From positions 1 through 64,000 of the forward strand of contig NZ_CAMIAN010000004.1 of NCBI RefSeq assembly GCF_946221155.1: a stretch of DNA of 64,000 nt, written 5' to 3'. The notes under the pieces are model-generated. The model was not told the DNA's origin. It searched no databases and saw only the letters and a list, made by a program, of their open reading frames with translations. This DNA comes from an uncultured Corynebacterium sp. (GTDB taxonomy: Bacteria; Actinomycetota; Actinomycetes; Mycobacteriales; Mycobacteriaceae). Positions 43,478-52,614 of the stretch are shown piece after piece. The stretch's first letter is position 1, and every line of letters starts with the position of its first letter. The position numbers were made by a program, and so were the translations under genes.

Positions 43478-44959
43478 CTAGCACTCCGGCACGTTAACGG
43501 AAACGTTGGTCGCCAACCCGCCGCCGGCCGTCTCCTTGTACTTTTCGGACATGTCCCTGCCAGTCTGTCGCATGGTCTCGATGACCTCATCGAGGGTGAC
43601 GTGATGGTCCCCGTCGCCACGCATCGCCATCTTGGCAGCGTTAATGGCTTTACCAGCGCTGATGGCATTCCTTTCGATGCAGGGAATCTGCACCAATCCG
43701 CCGATGGGATCACAGGTGAGCCCCAGCGAATGCTCCATCGCAATCTCCGCCGCGTTCGCCACCTGTCGCGGTGATCCTCCCAGCACCTCTGCCAATCCGG
43801 CTGCAGCCATGGAAGCCGCAGAACCGACCTCACCCTGGCAGCCGACCTCGGCACCGGAGATGCTGGCGCGCTCCTTGTACAGCGAGCCGATCGCACCTGC
43901 AGCCAGCAGGAAGTGCCGGTTCACCTGGAACGGGTCCTGCTTTCCGGCGGGCGTGAACTCGCGGGCATAGAACAACACGGCGGGGATGATTCCCGCGGCG
44001 CCATTCGTCGGCGCGGTGACCACCCGCCCACCGGCTGCGTTCTCCTCGTTCACCGCCAAGGCGATCAGGTTCACCCAGTCCTCGGAGAACTCGGCAGTGC
44101 GGTGCGGGTCTTCCTCCATCAGCTGGTCATACCAACGCTTCGCACGGCGGCGAACCATCAAGGCACCCGGCAAAACTCCAGCAAAGGTTACGCCGCGCTT
44201 GGCGCAATCCTGCATGGCCTGGGCGATGGCATCCAGGTTCGCGTCGATCTGCTCATCGGTGCGCAGCGACTGCTCGCAGCGCCGCTGCACCTCCCCCAGG
44301 CTGATGCCCGCGTGCTCCGCCAGGGAAATCAGTTTCTCGCCGGACTCGAACAGCCATTGCCCGCTGAGCTCGTCCAGGGTGGGAACTTCCTCTTCTGTGC
44401 GGATGAAGCCACCACCGATGGAGTAATAGGTCTGCTTCAGCGGCTCAGGTAGGCCGCTGACCACGAATGTCATGGCATTCGTGTGTATCGACCGTCGCAC
44501 GGTCGGCCGCAGCACAATGTCCTCGAAACCACAGGTAACGGGCAGGTTCTTATCGCCTGCGAGATAAATGGTGCGGGTCTGGCGGATCTCGTCCAGACGA
44601 GATTGCATGTAGTCCGGATCTACCTGCGCCGGGTCGGCACCGTCCAGGCCCAGCAGGCAGGCCCCCAGCGTGCCGTGGCCGGCACCCGTAGCCGCCAACG
44701 AGCCATAGAGGACGACGCTGATGCTCAGCGGGTGTTCTCCTTCATCGGGCAAGCTCACCACGTCCGCCAGCTTGTCGGAGCCGAGCGGGCGTAGCCCCTC
44801 TTCGGTTGCTGAGTCGGTGGCCCGGGGAGACGTGGCGTCATCACCCAAAAAATCCTTCACCCGGCGCGCGAAGGACAGACCCGCGCGCATCGGCCCGACG
44901 GTGTGCGAAGAAGACGGGCCGACGCCAATTTGGAAGAGGTCGAAAACGCTGACAGTCAT
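43478..44959 (-). CDS. sdaA: L-serine ammonia-lyase, single-chain iron-sulfur type
   Basis: 493 residues. The beta domain begins with SVFDLFQIGVGPSSSHTVGPMRAG; the alpha domain carries GAAGIIPAVLFYAREF, GCQGEVGSAASMAAAGL and GLTCDPIGGLVQIPCIERNA, with the Cys residues that bind the 4Fe-4S cluster. It converts L-serine to pyruvate and ammonia, and is probably oxygen sensitive. Both domains in one chain is the usual E. coli and actinobacterial layout. ATG at 44959. It ends 20 bp from the convergent GT87 gene. Confidence 0.95.
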   Translation of the reverse strand: MTVSVFDLFQIGVGPSSSHTVGPMRAGLSFARRVKDFLGDDATSPRATDSATEEGLRPLGSDKLADVVSLPDEGEHPLSISVVLYGSLAATGAGHGTLGACLLGLDGADPAQVDPDYMQSRLDEIRQTRTIYLAGDKNLPVTCGFEDIVLRPTVRRSIHTNAMTFVVSGLPEPLKQTYYSIGGGFIRTEEEVPTLDELSGQWLFESGEKLISLAEHAGISLGEVQRRCEQSLRTDEQIDANLDAIAQAMQDCAKRGVTFAGVLPGALMVRRRAKRWYDQLMEEDPHRTAEFSEDWVNLIALAVNEENAAGGRVVTAPTNGAAGIIPAVLFYAREFTPAGKQDPFQVNRHFLLAAGAIGSLYKERASISGAEVGCQGEVGSAASMAAAGLAEVLGGSPRQVANAAEIAMEHSLGLTCDPIGGLVQIPCIERNAISAGKAINAAKMAMRGDGDHHVTLDEVIETMRQTGRDMSEKYKETAGGGLATNVSVNVPEC

Positions 44960-45003
44960 AGCGGTGTGACGAAGACGGTGCTAAGAGGCTAGTAAGCCTC
45001 GGG

Positions 45004-45333
45004 CTAGTTATCCTCGACGCGGAACTCGGCCATGCGGTCCCACTCGGTCTTGCCGGGGATCTTCGTGTTGATAATCTCCGGGGTCTCCAGCAGGTACTTC
45101 GGCATCTCGTCGCAGGCGCGCTTGAAGTGCTTGGACTCTACGTGGGCGACGTCGGCATCGTCCTGGAACGCCTCGATCAGCAGATACTCGTTCGCGTTCT
45201 CTGGGTCGCGGAACCAGTCGAAGAAGATGTTTCCTTCCTCGGCGCGGGTGGCCTCGGTGAACCAGGAGACCTCCTGCAGAAAGGTGTCGGCGAACTCGGG
45301 GCGAACCTTGTACTTTACGTTGATCAGAATCAT
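45004..45333 (-). CDS. Antibiotic biosynthesis monooxygenase (ABM) domain protein
   Basis: 109 residues, a single ferredoxin-like ABM domain: MILINVKYKVRPEFADTF, EEGNIFFDWFRDPENANEYLLIEAF and a conserved His-containing HVESKHFKRA. Members are small dimeric quinol monooxygenases or heme-handling proteins. No redox residue here tells which. The frame goes on to 45405, but ATG 45333 with GGTGGGG upstream begins at the domain. It stands between sdaA and the alpha/beta hydrolase gene. Confidence 0.82.
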   Translation of the reverse strand: MILINVKYKVRPEFADTFLQEVSWFTEATRAEEGNIFFDWFRDPENANEYLLIEAFQDDADVAHVESKHFKRACDEMPKYLLETPEIINTKIPGKTEWDRMAEFRVEDN

Positions 45334-45422
45334 GGTTCCCCACCCTACGCTGCGCATCCGAGTGTTTGCAGATGCCCAGCTGGCCGAGCACATCCAGCCT
45401 TGCATTCGGCCTGCGCCCGGCC

Positions 45423-47276
45423 CTAGCCGTTATCCACTCCGACTTCCTTTTCCGGCCCTTGGGACTCCATCGCCTCGTCCAACTGCTCCCGCAACTCCTC
45501 GGCGCGCTGTGGGTTGAAGTCTCGCCCGCCAACCATCGCCAGCATCCCGTCCAGCACACTGTTGCCGTAGTTGTGCCCGTGGCCGTTCGGCACGTTTGCC
45601 GCCACCGGAAGATCCATAGTGACCTGCCAGAAGGTAACAAACGGTATCCAGGACATGGACGGCGAACGGTCGAAGCCAGCCGGTTCCTTTAGCCAATCGG
45701 GTTCCTTGGCGATCAGCGACGGCGACCACCACACCACCGGGTCCGAGGGATGCTGAATAAACAGGATTCGCGGATGGTGCCAGCCCGCACGTGCGTTCAG
45801 ATCTTCTTCCCGACGCCACCGCCAGATCTCATCGGAGTTTTCCGCAAAACGGACATTCAGCCCGCCCGCGTATTCGGCAGAGACTTGCGGCGAGCCGGGG
45901 TCGCGCCGATCCACCAAATCGTGCCATAGCTTGTTGGAATTCGGTGGACCCACCCACAGCAGGCCGTCCACGCTCGAAACGATGTCGCGCACACCGGAGA
46001 AAGCTCCGCTCCCCGCGTTGGTGCCCAGTGATTCACCGTAGACATAGAGCTTCGGGCGATCGTTTTCCGGCAAGGTGTGCCACCAGTCCACGACGGTGGA
46101 AACCAACGCCTCCCCCGCGTCCTCCACGCGCTGTTGGTCGGCGATGAACTGCACACCACTGGGCAGGTAGGAGTACTGGGCCGAGGCAATCGCGGAATCA
46201 CCGTCGAACATCAGCTCGAACGCCTGGGCGGCCGTGGGGTTCACCCACCCGGTGCCGGTCGCGGGCACCACGAGCAACGCCTCGCGGTTCTTCGCGCCCG
46301 TCCGCTTCAGCTCCTCGACCACGCTTTGGGCCCGTGCAGTATCCGTGTCCTCCGCACCGTTTTTCAGGCTTGCGTAAACACGTATGGGTTCTTTGCTGGG
46401 CCGTCCGGTCAACGCTTCCAGCTCATCCTTGTACAGCCCCAAGCCAACGAACCTAGTGCCGAAGGCACCCAAGTCCTCCCACTTGTTGGGCGACTGCGGG
46501 CTGCCGGAGCGCTCCGGCACCTGGGGTTGTTTTAGATCTTCCCGGATCTCCTGATCTCGGACCGAAAACACCCGTTCGGTAGCGCTGACAACCGTTCCGG
46601 GGACGACCGTGTCCACCAGGAAAAGTAGGGCCATGCCGACAGCCAGCCAGGCGAACAGCGGGCGGGTGACCCCACCTAAACGGCGCCCCACGGGGCCGTC
46701 TTCCAAGGCCTCGATCAGCCACAGCAATCCCTTGCCCGCCATCACGATCAGCGCCCACAGTCCGATGCCGATGGGCAGCACAAGCAAGAACTCCGCCGCT
46801 GTATAAGCTTCCGCATCCATCAGATGTGCCAGCTCCTGTTGCCAACGCACGGCGAAGGAAACCCACACAAGTAGCGCCAGGATCACGGCGGTCACGAAGC
46901 CGATCTCCAGACCGTTCTTCAGCTTGCTCATCCCCCGGTCACTGAGGGCCAGCTTGATCTGCAGTTTCTCAAGCAGCCCCAGGGCCTTGCGTCGGCCCCG
47001 CCCCATAGGCTCGTTAAACCGCCGCTGTAGGAAGGCCTCCCATAGCCAGTGGAGGAACACGCCAACGGTATAGCCGGTACCTCCGGAGATTCCCGCGACC
47101 ACGCCTTGGAACAGCCAATCGCGCGGCAGCAGCGAGGGCGTCAGCGAAGCCGCAAACAACAGCGCGCCGACAATCACGCCGCCGGGGTCCACGTGGGCCT
47201 CCCACTGATCCCTGGCGGCGCTCAACCTCCCTGCGATCTCCTCCTCTGCAGTGGAGGCGACATTAGCTATCTTCAA
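45423..47276 (-). CDS. Membrane-bound alpha/beta-hydrolase family protein
   Basis: 617 residues. The first half contains about four hydrophobic segments (GGVIVGALLFAASLTPSLLP and later), then an extracytoplasmic alpha/beta-hydrolase domain with the nucleophile elbow VYGESLGTNAG. It belongs to the actinobacterial Abhydrolase_9 type, whose substrate is unknown. The start is a TTG at 47276 with GGGGAG four bases upstream, overlapping the end of the ABC-F gene by 14 bp, so the two are coupled. No lid or signal motif clarifies the role. Confidence 0.8.
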   Translation of the reverse strand: MKIANVASTAEEEIAGRLSAARDQWEAHVDPGGVIVGALLFAASLTPSLLPRDWLFQGVVAGISGGTGYTVGVFLHWLWEAFLQRRFNEPMGRGRRKALGLLEKLQIKLALSDRGMSKLKNGLEIGFVTAVILALLVWVSFAVRWQQELAHLMDAEAYTAAEFLLVLPIGIGLWALIVMAGKGLLWLIEALEDGPVGRRLGGVTRPLFAWLAVGMALLFLVDTVVPGTVVSATERVFSVRDQEIREDLKQPQVPERSGSPQSPNKWEDLGAFGTRFVGLGLYKDELEALTGRPSKEPIRVYASLKNGAEDTDTARAQSVVEELKRTGAKNREALLVVPATGTGWVNPTAAQAFELMFDGDSAIASAQYSYLPSGVQFIADQQRVEDAGEALVSTVVDWWHTLPENDRPKLYVYGESLGTNAGSGAFSGVRDIVSSVDGLLWVGPPNSNKLWHDLVDRRDPGSPQVSAEYAGGLNVRFAENSDEIWRWRREEDLNARAGWHHPRILFIQHPSDPVVWWSPSLIAKEPDWLKEPAGFDRSPSMSWIPFVTFWQVTMDLPVAANVPNGHGHNYGNSVLDGMLAMVGGRDFNPQRAEELREQLDEAMESQGPEKEVGVDNG

Positions 47277-49125
47277 GCTTCTCCCCTATTTCCAACCACT
47301 GCATCTCCAGCTCGCCGTGTTCCTCCTGGCGGGCCTTCAGGTCCTTATCGAGCGCGGCCAGCTCATCAGTAACCGGTTCGCCGGTGGCTGCCTTCTCCGC
47401 CACCTCGTTCATCTTCTGATGGATGGAGTTGATTTTCTGCTCGACCTTGGCCATCTTCCTTTCCAGCGCACTCATTTCCTTGGTAAGTGCGTGAACTTCC
47501 TTGGCGCTGAGGCTGGGGCGTCCAGAAGAAACAGCGTCAGAACCGGCGGTGCCGGAGCTAACGGAACCAGAATCTGCAGCGTCGAAAGTCAAGGTGTTCT
47601 TGCGCCCCTCGTCGCTGGCCTCCTGCTTGCGGCGCTCCAGGTACTGCTCGATGCCGCCGGGTAGGTTCGTCAGCTGGCCATCGCCAAACAGCGCCCACGT
47701 GGAATCACAAATGCGCTCGATTAGGTAGCGGTCGTGGGAAATCACCACGAGCGTGCCGGGCCATTCGTCCAGCAGACTTTCCAGCTCCTGCAGTGTGTCG
47801 ATGTCCAGGTCGTTTGTCGGCTCGTCCAGCAGCAGCACGTTCGGCTCGGCCATCAGTACGCGGGTCAGCTGCAGGCGGCGCTTCTCGCCGCCCGACAGGT
47901 CCCCGATTGGCGTGCGCTGGCGCTTCGCGCTAAAGCCCAACCGCTCGGCCAGCTGAGAGGCGGTGATTTCCTTGTCACCGAAGGTCACATAACTGGCGAC
48001 GTCCTCGACCGACTCGATCAGGCGCTTCGTGGGATCCAGGTCGTCTAACTCCTGTCGCAGCCACCCCAGGCGCACAGTTTTGCCCTCGATGCGGTGCCCT
48101 TGTTCCAGCGGCGCTTCTCCTGCCAGTGTGCGCAACAGGGTCGTCTTGCCGGAGCCGTTCACTCCCACCAGGCCGATGCGCTCGCCGGGCCCCAAGCGCC
48201 AGGTCAGATCCTCGACCAGAGTGCGGCCGTCTGGGGTGGCGATACGCGCGTTTTCCAGTTCGATAACCTTCTTGCCCTGGCGGCGTGCGGAGAAACTCAT
48301 CAGCTCCACCTTGTTGCGCATCGGCGGCACGTCGGCGATTAGAGATTCCGCGGCCTCGATGCGGTAGCGCGGCTTCGAGGTACGCGCGGGCGCTCCGCGG
48401 CGCAACCACGCCAGCTCTTTGCGCGCCAAATTCTGACGGCGCTGCTCGGCCGCGTCCGCCTGCCGGGCGCGTTCGGCGCGGGCAAAGGTCCAGTCGTTGT
48501 AGCCACCCTCGTACACGTCCACCGCTCCGTCATGCACCTCCCACGTGCGGTTGGCGACGGTATCCAGAAACCAGCGGTCGTGAGTAACCACAACTAGCGC
48601 GGTATTGCGCCCCAGCAGGTGTTCGGCCAGCCACTGCACGCCTTCGACATCCAGGTGGTTGGTGGGCTCGTCGAGGATCAGCAGGTCCAAGTCTTGCACT
48701 AGCGCGGCAGCCAGGCCGGTTCGGCGACGCTCACCACCGGACAGCGAGCGCACCGGTGTATCCAGCCCCAGCCGGGCGATGTCCAGCCCATTGAGCACGC
48801 TGCGCACCTTCGGGTTGCCGGCCCATTCGTATTCCTGCAGACCCAGCGGCTCCAGCACTGCCCCGGCGACGGTCATGTTTTCGGGCGCGTCGCGTAGCAC
48901 GTCCTGGGTGACCATGGCCATGCGCAGATCGTTATTGTGGCTCACGCGCCCGGAGTCCGGCTCGTCCTTCCGGCTTAGGATATTCAGCAGCGTGGACTTG
49001 CCGCCGCCGTTGAGTCCGACCACGCCGATGCGGTCGTTGCTGTCCACTCCGAGGCTTACGTCGTCGAGCAGGGTCTTGAGCCCGTAGCTCTTCGAGACTT
49101 TTTCTAGGTTGATGAGGTTACTCAA
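47263..49125 (-). CDS. ABC-F family ATPase (Uup-like)
   Basis: 620 residues with two ABC domains and no membrane helix. First domain: GLNGGGKSTLLN, LSGGERRRTGLA, LLILDEPTNHLD. Second domain: GVNGSGKTTLLR, LSGGEKRRLQLT, VLLLDEPTNDLD. A linker sits between, and a C-terminal coiled coil (about 555-615) is like that of Uup. ABC-F proteins act on the ribosome. TTG start at 49125 overlaps ispE by 8 bp; AAGGGAAG precedes it. Part of the ksgA-ispE-ABC-F block common in corynebacteria. Confidence 0.9.
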   Translation of the reverse strand: MSNLINLEKVSKSYGLKTLLDDVSLGVDSNDRIGVVGLNGGGKSTLLNILSRKDEPDSGRVSHNNDLRMAMVTQDVLRDAPENMTVAGAVLEPLGLQEYEWAGNPKVRSVLNGLDIARLGLDTPVRSLSGGERRRTGLAAALVQDLDLLILDEPTNHLDVEGVQWLAEHLLGRNTALVVVTHDRWFLDTVANRTWEVHDGAVDVYEGGYNDWTFARAERARQADAAEQRRQNLARKELAWLRRGAPARTSKPRYRIEAAESLIADVPPMRNKVELMSFSARRQGKKVIELENARIATPDGRTLVEDLTWRLGPGERIGLVGVNGSGKTTLLRTLAGEAPLEQGHRIEGKTVRLGWLRQELDDLDPTKRLIESVEDVASYVTFGDKEITASQLAERLGFSAKRQRTPIGDLSGGEKRRLQLTRVLMAEPNVLLLDEPTNDLDIDTLQELESLLDEWPGTLVVISHDRYLIERICDSTWALFGDGQLTNLPGGIEQYLERRKQEASDEGRKNTLTFDAADSGSVSSGTAGSDAVSSGRPSLSAKEVHALTKEMSALERKMAKVEQKINSIHQKMNEVAEKAATGEPVTDELAALDKDLKARQEEHGELEMQWLEIGEKLEDS

Positions 49126-50140
49126 GTACTTCTTCCCTTTTTATGACGCCCGCAGCCGCAGCCGGGGAACTCGTCGTCATCGTGGAGCTAGCTTTCCCGG
49201 CCACGCTAACGGCCGTCGCCACTTCCACTGCATCGTCAGCGGATGCGCACAGCATGGCGACTGTGGGCCCGGAGCCGGAGACGATCGCGGCGATGGCGCC
49301 GGCCTCCTCGGCGGCTTTCAGAGTCTCGCGCAGGCTCGGCAGCAGGCTGATCGCCGGGGCTTGTAGGGCGTTAACCAGTAGCTTCCCCACTTCTTCCGGG
49401 TTTCCTGTCCGTAGGGCTGCGATCAGATCCTCGGGGGTTCCGGCCCGCGCGGCCTTGGGGCTGGCCGCCGAAGCCGCAGCGCGCTGCTGATCCAGCTGCT
49501 TGAACACTTCCGGGGTGGAAAGGCCGCGCTTGTCGGTGGCGATGGCCCAGTGGTAGGTGCCTGTAGCGATGACGGGCATGAGGCTTTCCCCTTTGCCCGT
49601 GCCTCGTGCCGTTCCCCCGAGCAGGCAGAAGGGCACATCGGCGCCCAGGTCGGCGGCGATGTCGGTCAGCTGTGCACTGTCCGGCCGGCGCGGGGAACGC
49701 GGATCCGGGAAGTACAGTTCTGTCGCTGCGACCAACGCGGCCGCAGCATCGGCCGATCCCCCGGCCATTCCGCCAGCAACAGGAATGCCCTTGTCGATGT
49801 GGATGTGCACCGGCACATCAGCCCAGGAAACGTGCGCGTGCCGCGCTAGCTTCTGGATAGCGGCGACGGCCTTCCACGCCAGGTTGCTGGAGTTCTGGGG
49901 CACCAGGTGGCTGTCAAAACCGGAAACGCTCCACGTACATGGCGTAGCGTCGGAGGAATCCCGCAGAGCAACGGTGACCTCTTCCTTCAGCGAGACAGCC
50001 TGAAAGATCGTGTCTAGCTCGTGGTAGCCGTCCTCCCTGGCCGGCCCTACGCCGAGATGCAGGTTCACTTTTCCATGTGCGCTGGCCGTGACGGAGCGGT
50101 ACTGGGGCGCCTGAGATCCGAAGATGTGGGAGACGGTCAT
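49118..50140 (-). CDS. ispE: 4-diphosphocytidyl-2-C-methyl-D-erythritol kinase
   Basis: 340-residue GHMP kinase of the non-mevalonate isoprenoid pathway. It shows KVNLHLGVGPAREDGYHEL near the N terminus, the ATP loop IPVAGGMAGGSADAAAAL and a C-terminal SGSGPTVAML. Its ATG overlaps the TGA of ksgA (ATGA). It has an insertion rich in Ala around residues 230-245 and a short C-terminal extension compared with the E. coli enzyme. Confidence 0.94.
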   Translation of the reverse strand: MTVSHIFGSQAPQYRSVTASAHGKVNLHLGVGPAREDGYHELDTIFQAVSLKEEVTVALRDSSDATPCTWSVSGFDSHLVPQNSSNLAWKAVAAIQKLARHAHVSWADVPVHIHIDKGIPVAGGMAGGSADAAAALVAATELYFPDPRSPRRPDSAQLTDIAADLGADVPFCLLGGTARGTGKGESLMPVIATGTYHWAIATDKRGLSTPEVFKQLDQQRAAASAASPKAARAGTPEDLIAALRTGNPEEVGKLLVNALQAPAISLLPSLRETLKAAEEAGAIAAIVSGSGPTVAMLCASADDAVEVATAVSVAGKASSTMTTSSPAAAAGVIKREEVLE

Positions 50141-51072
50141 TGCGCACCCCTCAGCGAGGCGTGGGCCAGATCCACGAATTGTTCAGTCGAGAGCTTCTCG
50201 CCACGCAGGGTCGGGTCGATCCCCGCGCGTCGTAGCGCCTCCTCTGCCGCTTGGCCACTGCCAAAGTGGCCGGACAGGGCGGCACGTAGCGTCTTGCGAC
50301 GCTGCAGGAAGGCGGCGTCCGCCAGGGCAAATACCTCCCGGCGTAGCTGCTCGGTATCCAGCTGTTCAGCACCCTGGTCGGCGCCCAACCGCCCGCTGGC
50401 CCACGGTTGTGCGCCTTCTGGGTAGCGGTCAATACGCACCAGGCCGGAGTCGATCTTCGGTGCTGGCCAGAAGACGTTCTTTCCGATGGTCGCCGCCCGG
50501 GCGACAGAGCCATAGAAGCCGGCCTTCACGCTGGGCACGCCGTAGATCTTGGATCCGGGCGCGGCAGCCAGACGGTCGGCGACTTCCAGCTGCACCATGA
50601 CCAGAACTCGGTCGATGCTGGGGAACTCCTCCAACATGTGCAAGAGCACAGGCACAGAGACGTTATAGGGAAGGTTTGCCACCAGTGCGGTGGGAAGTGG
50701 GCGTCCGGCGTCCATAAAGTCCTGCGCCGTTACCGCCATTGCATCCTTGAGGATGACCGCCGCATCGGCCGCACCCGCTCCCTGCTCTTCCAAGGTGGCG
50801 GGCAGCTTCGCAGCCAGGCGCGGATCAATCTCTACCGCGGTTACACTCGCGCCGGTTTCCAGTAGCGCCAGGGTTAAAGACCCCAGGCCAGGGCCAATTT
50901 CCACCACATTATCTACTGCGGTAACATCGGCGGCTTTCACGATCTTGCGTACCGTGTTGGGGTCGTGGACGAAGTTCTGCCCCAGCTTCTTGGTGGGGTT
51001 TAGGTCCAGCTCCTCGGCGAGCTGCCGGATCTCATTGGGCCCCAGCAGCCGAATCTTCCGTTCATTCACCAT
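50137..51072 (-). CDS. rsmA: 16S rRNA dimethyladenosine methyltransferase
   Basis: 311 residues, also called KsgA. It dimethylates two adjacent adenines in helix 45 during small-subunit assembly. Motifs: KLGQNFVHDPNTVRKIV, SAM-binding VVEIGPGLGSLTL and catalytic NLPYNVSVPVL. The C-terminal helical part is full length. It overlaps ispE by 4 bp and follows rpf2 by 73 bp. Confidence 0.95.
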   Translation of the reverse strand: MVNERKIRLLGPNEIRQLAEELDLNPTKKLGQNFVHDPNTVRKIVKAADVTAVDNVVEIGPGLGSLTLALLETGASVTAVEIDPRLAAKLPATLEEQGAGAADAAVILKDAMAVTAQDFMDAGRPLPTALVANLPYNVSVPVLLHMLEEFPSIDRVLVMVQLEVADRLAAAPGSKIYGVPSVKAGFYGSVARAATIGKNVFWPAPKIDSGLVRIDRYPEGAQPWASGRLGADQGAEQLDTEQLRREVFALADAAFLQRRKTLRAALSGHFGSGQAAEEALRRAGIDPTLRGEKLSTEQFVDLAHASLRGAQ

Positions 51073-51145
51073 TCACACGATAGTCGAGCTAGTGCCCGAT
51101 AAAAACCGAGGCCGATGCGCTGCCAAGCGCTACACAGTTTCAGGC

Positions 51146-52324
51146 TTAGCGCAGACCCAGCTTGGAGGTGCAGGCAGGCCAGGCACCCCAACCTTGTGCG
51201 GCCTGGACGCGCTTTGCAACGGCAATCTGCTGCTCGCGGGTAGCCATGTGAGCAGCCGGGGCGTACTCAGTACCACCGAAGCCGGCCCAAGTAGACGGGG
51301 TGAACTGCAGGCCACCGGAGAAGCCGTTACCGGTGTTGATGGACCAGTTGCCGGTGGATTCACACTGTGCAATCTGATCCCACACGGAACCATCAGCCAC
51401 GGATGGCGCTGAAGCGCCGGTGTTGGAGCCCTTGTCCTCAGTCTCCTCGTCGGCCTTCTTGGTACCGCGGATGATTACGCGCTCCTTCGGAGCGGTGATC
51501 TCCTTGCTGGACTTCTCCTTACGGCTAACTTCCTGGCCGTTAATGGTGCGGACCGTCGCAACAACGCGAGCCTTGCCCGGCGCGCCCTTCTCTACGACCT
51601 TCTCCTCACCCTCGGGCATGTTCGGGTCTTCCTTCACACGCTCCGGAGCAGGAATTTCCTCCACCTTGGTCTCATCGCGGTCGGAAATGCGGGTGACCTC
51701 GACGTGCATGCCCTCCTTCAAAGGAGTGTCTGCAGCCGGGGTGACCTTGTCTTCCTTACCCAGCGGGGTGCCACGCATCTCGAAGATCTCACCCACAGTG
51801 CGGGCAGGCAGGCTCATGCGGCCGTCCTGACCACCGTCGTTCAGGGTGAACTTCTTCGGGGTGACGATCTCCAGCTCCATACCATCGAGCGGGATCTCCT
51901 GGTTGCGCGCCTCGGAGAGATTGCTCGCAGCATCGCTGCGGCCGATCTGGTCCAGGAGGGAGCCGACGGTCAGCGCGGTGGTGTCGATCTTCTCCTGCTT
52001 GCCGTCGATGGTCAGAGCCACGGTCCGGGCACTACGGACGGTGATCTTGGAGTTATCGCCGATAGCCTCATCCAGTGCTGGGGTTACCATCGCACGATTG
52101 TCGATTTCCAAACCTGCGGACTTCAGCGCGCCTTCGACGTCGCCGGACATGGTGCTGGCCTGAATGATGTCGCCGTTGACGTCCAGGGTGACCGACTTTT
52201 GCCCAGCGACTGCAACGCCACCGCCGACAACCAGGGTTGCGAGCATGCCACCCGTGGCGATGCGCAGCGGGGTGGAGCTGGTGTTGTTAATGCGGTGCAG
52301 GTGGGACTTCTTCTTCGGTGACAC
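51146..52324 (-). CDS. rpf2: Resuscitation-promoting factor Rpf2
   Basis: 392 residues, secreted. Signal or anchor hydrophobic segment at about 22-42, three DUF348 repeats, a G5 domain (about 220-290, EEKVVEKGAPGKARVV) and a C-terminal lysozyme-like Rpf domain. In that domain VWDQIAQCESTGNWSINTG holds the catalytic Glu, and two Cys (QCEST and WPACTS) can form the usual disulfide. It cleaves peptidoglycan to allow regrowth. GTG start, GAGAGG ten bases upstream. Domain layout matches corynebacterial Rpf2 and mycobacterial RpfB. Confidence 0.94.
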   Translation of the reverse strand: MSPKKKSHLHRINNTSSTPLRIATGGMLATLVVGGGVAVAGQKSVTLDVNGDIIQASTMSGDVEGALKSAGLEIDNRAMVTPALDEAIGDNSKITVRSARTVALTIDGKQEKIDTTALTVGSLLDQIGRSDAASNLSEARNQEIPLDGMELEIVTPKKFTLNDGGQDGRMSLPARTVGEIFEMRGTPLGKEDKVTPAADTPLKEGMHVEVTRISDRDETKVEEIPAPERVKEDPNMPEGEEKVVEKGAPGKARVVATVRTINGQEVSRKEKSSKEITAPKERVIIRGTKKADEETEDKGSNTGASAPSVADGSVWDQIAQCESTGNWSINTGNGFSGGLQFTPSTWAGFGGTEYAPAAHMATREQQIAVAKRVQAAQGWGAWPACTSKLGLR

Positions 52325-52614
52325 TAGATCGTTGCCTCTCTTGTTACTGACGCCCTTTAGGTTTCAACTTCGCCACGTTTCGCGCACGTAGCGACAGGGG
52401 CGACCGAACGCCGATTTTCTCAACTTTTGTCACAATACGATAACGACCCTTGTTAAACAAAGATCCGCGCCAATTTGTTCTGCAAATCACAAATATGGGG
52501 GTGCAGCTGCGATAACAGCAGCCACACTCTCCAACATGCGTTAATTTCTATATGTTTTCATTACCTGTCGTCACACCAGGAACAAGAACCTCACTAGCGG
52601 AGCCGCAGTTTGCA
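52325..52614. other. Intergenic region upstream of rpf2
   Basis: This 290-bp AT-richer region should contain the rpf2 promoter and leader. I see a small inverted repeat GCTGC-gataaca-GCAGC (52506-52522) and an ATTTGT/ACAAAT pair near 52470-52495, but no confident promoter, no CRP/GlxR palindrome and no match that I can defend to a c-di-AMP riboswitch. No reading frame of note. Confidence 0.4.

Noticed and set aside
51073..51145. Terminator after rpf2 (GCGCT/AGCGC stem, then TTTTT)
   Set aside because: The T run is about 15 bases from the 5-bp stem, too far for a confident intrinsic terminator.
52325..52614. c-di-AMP (ydaO) riboswitch upstream of rpf2
   Set aside because: Such switches precede some actinobacterial rpf genes, but I could not find the conserved core blocks here.
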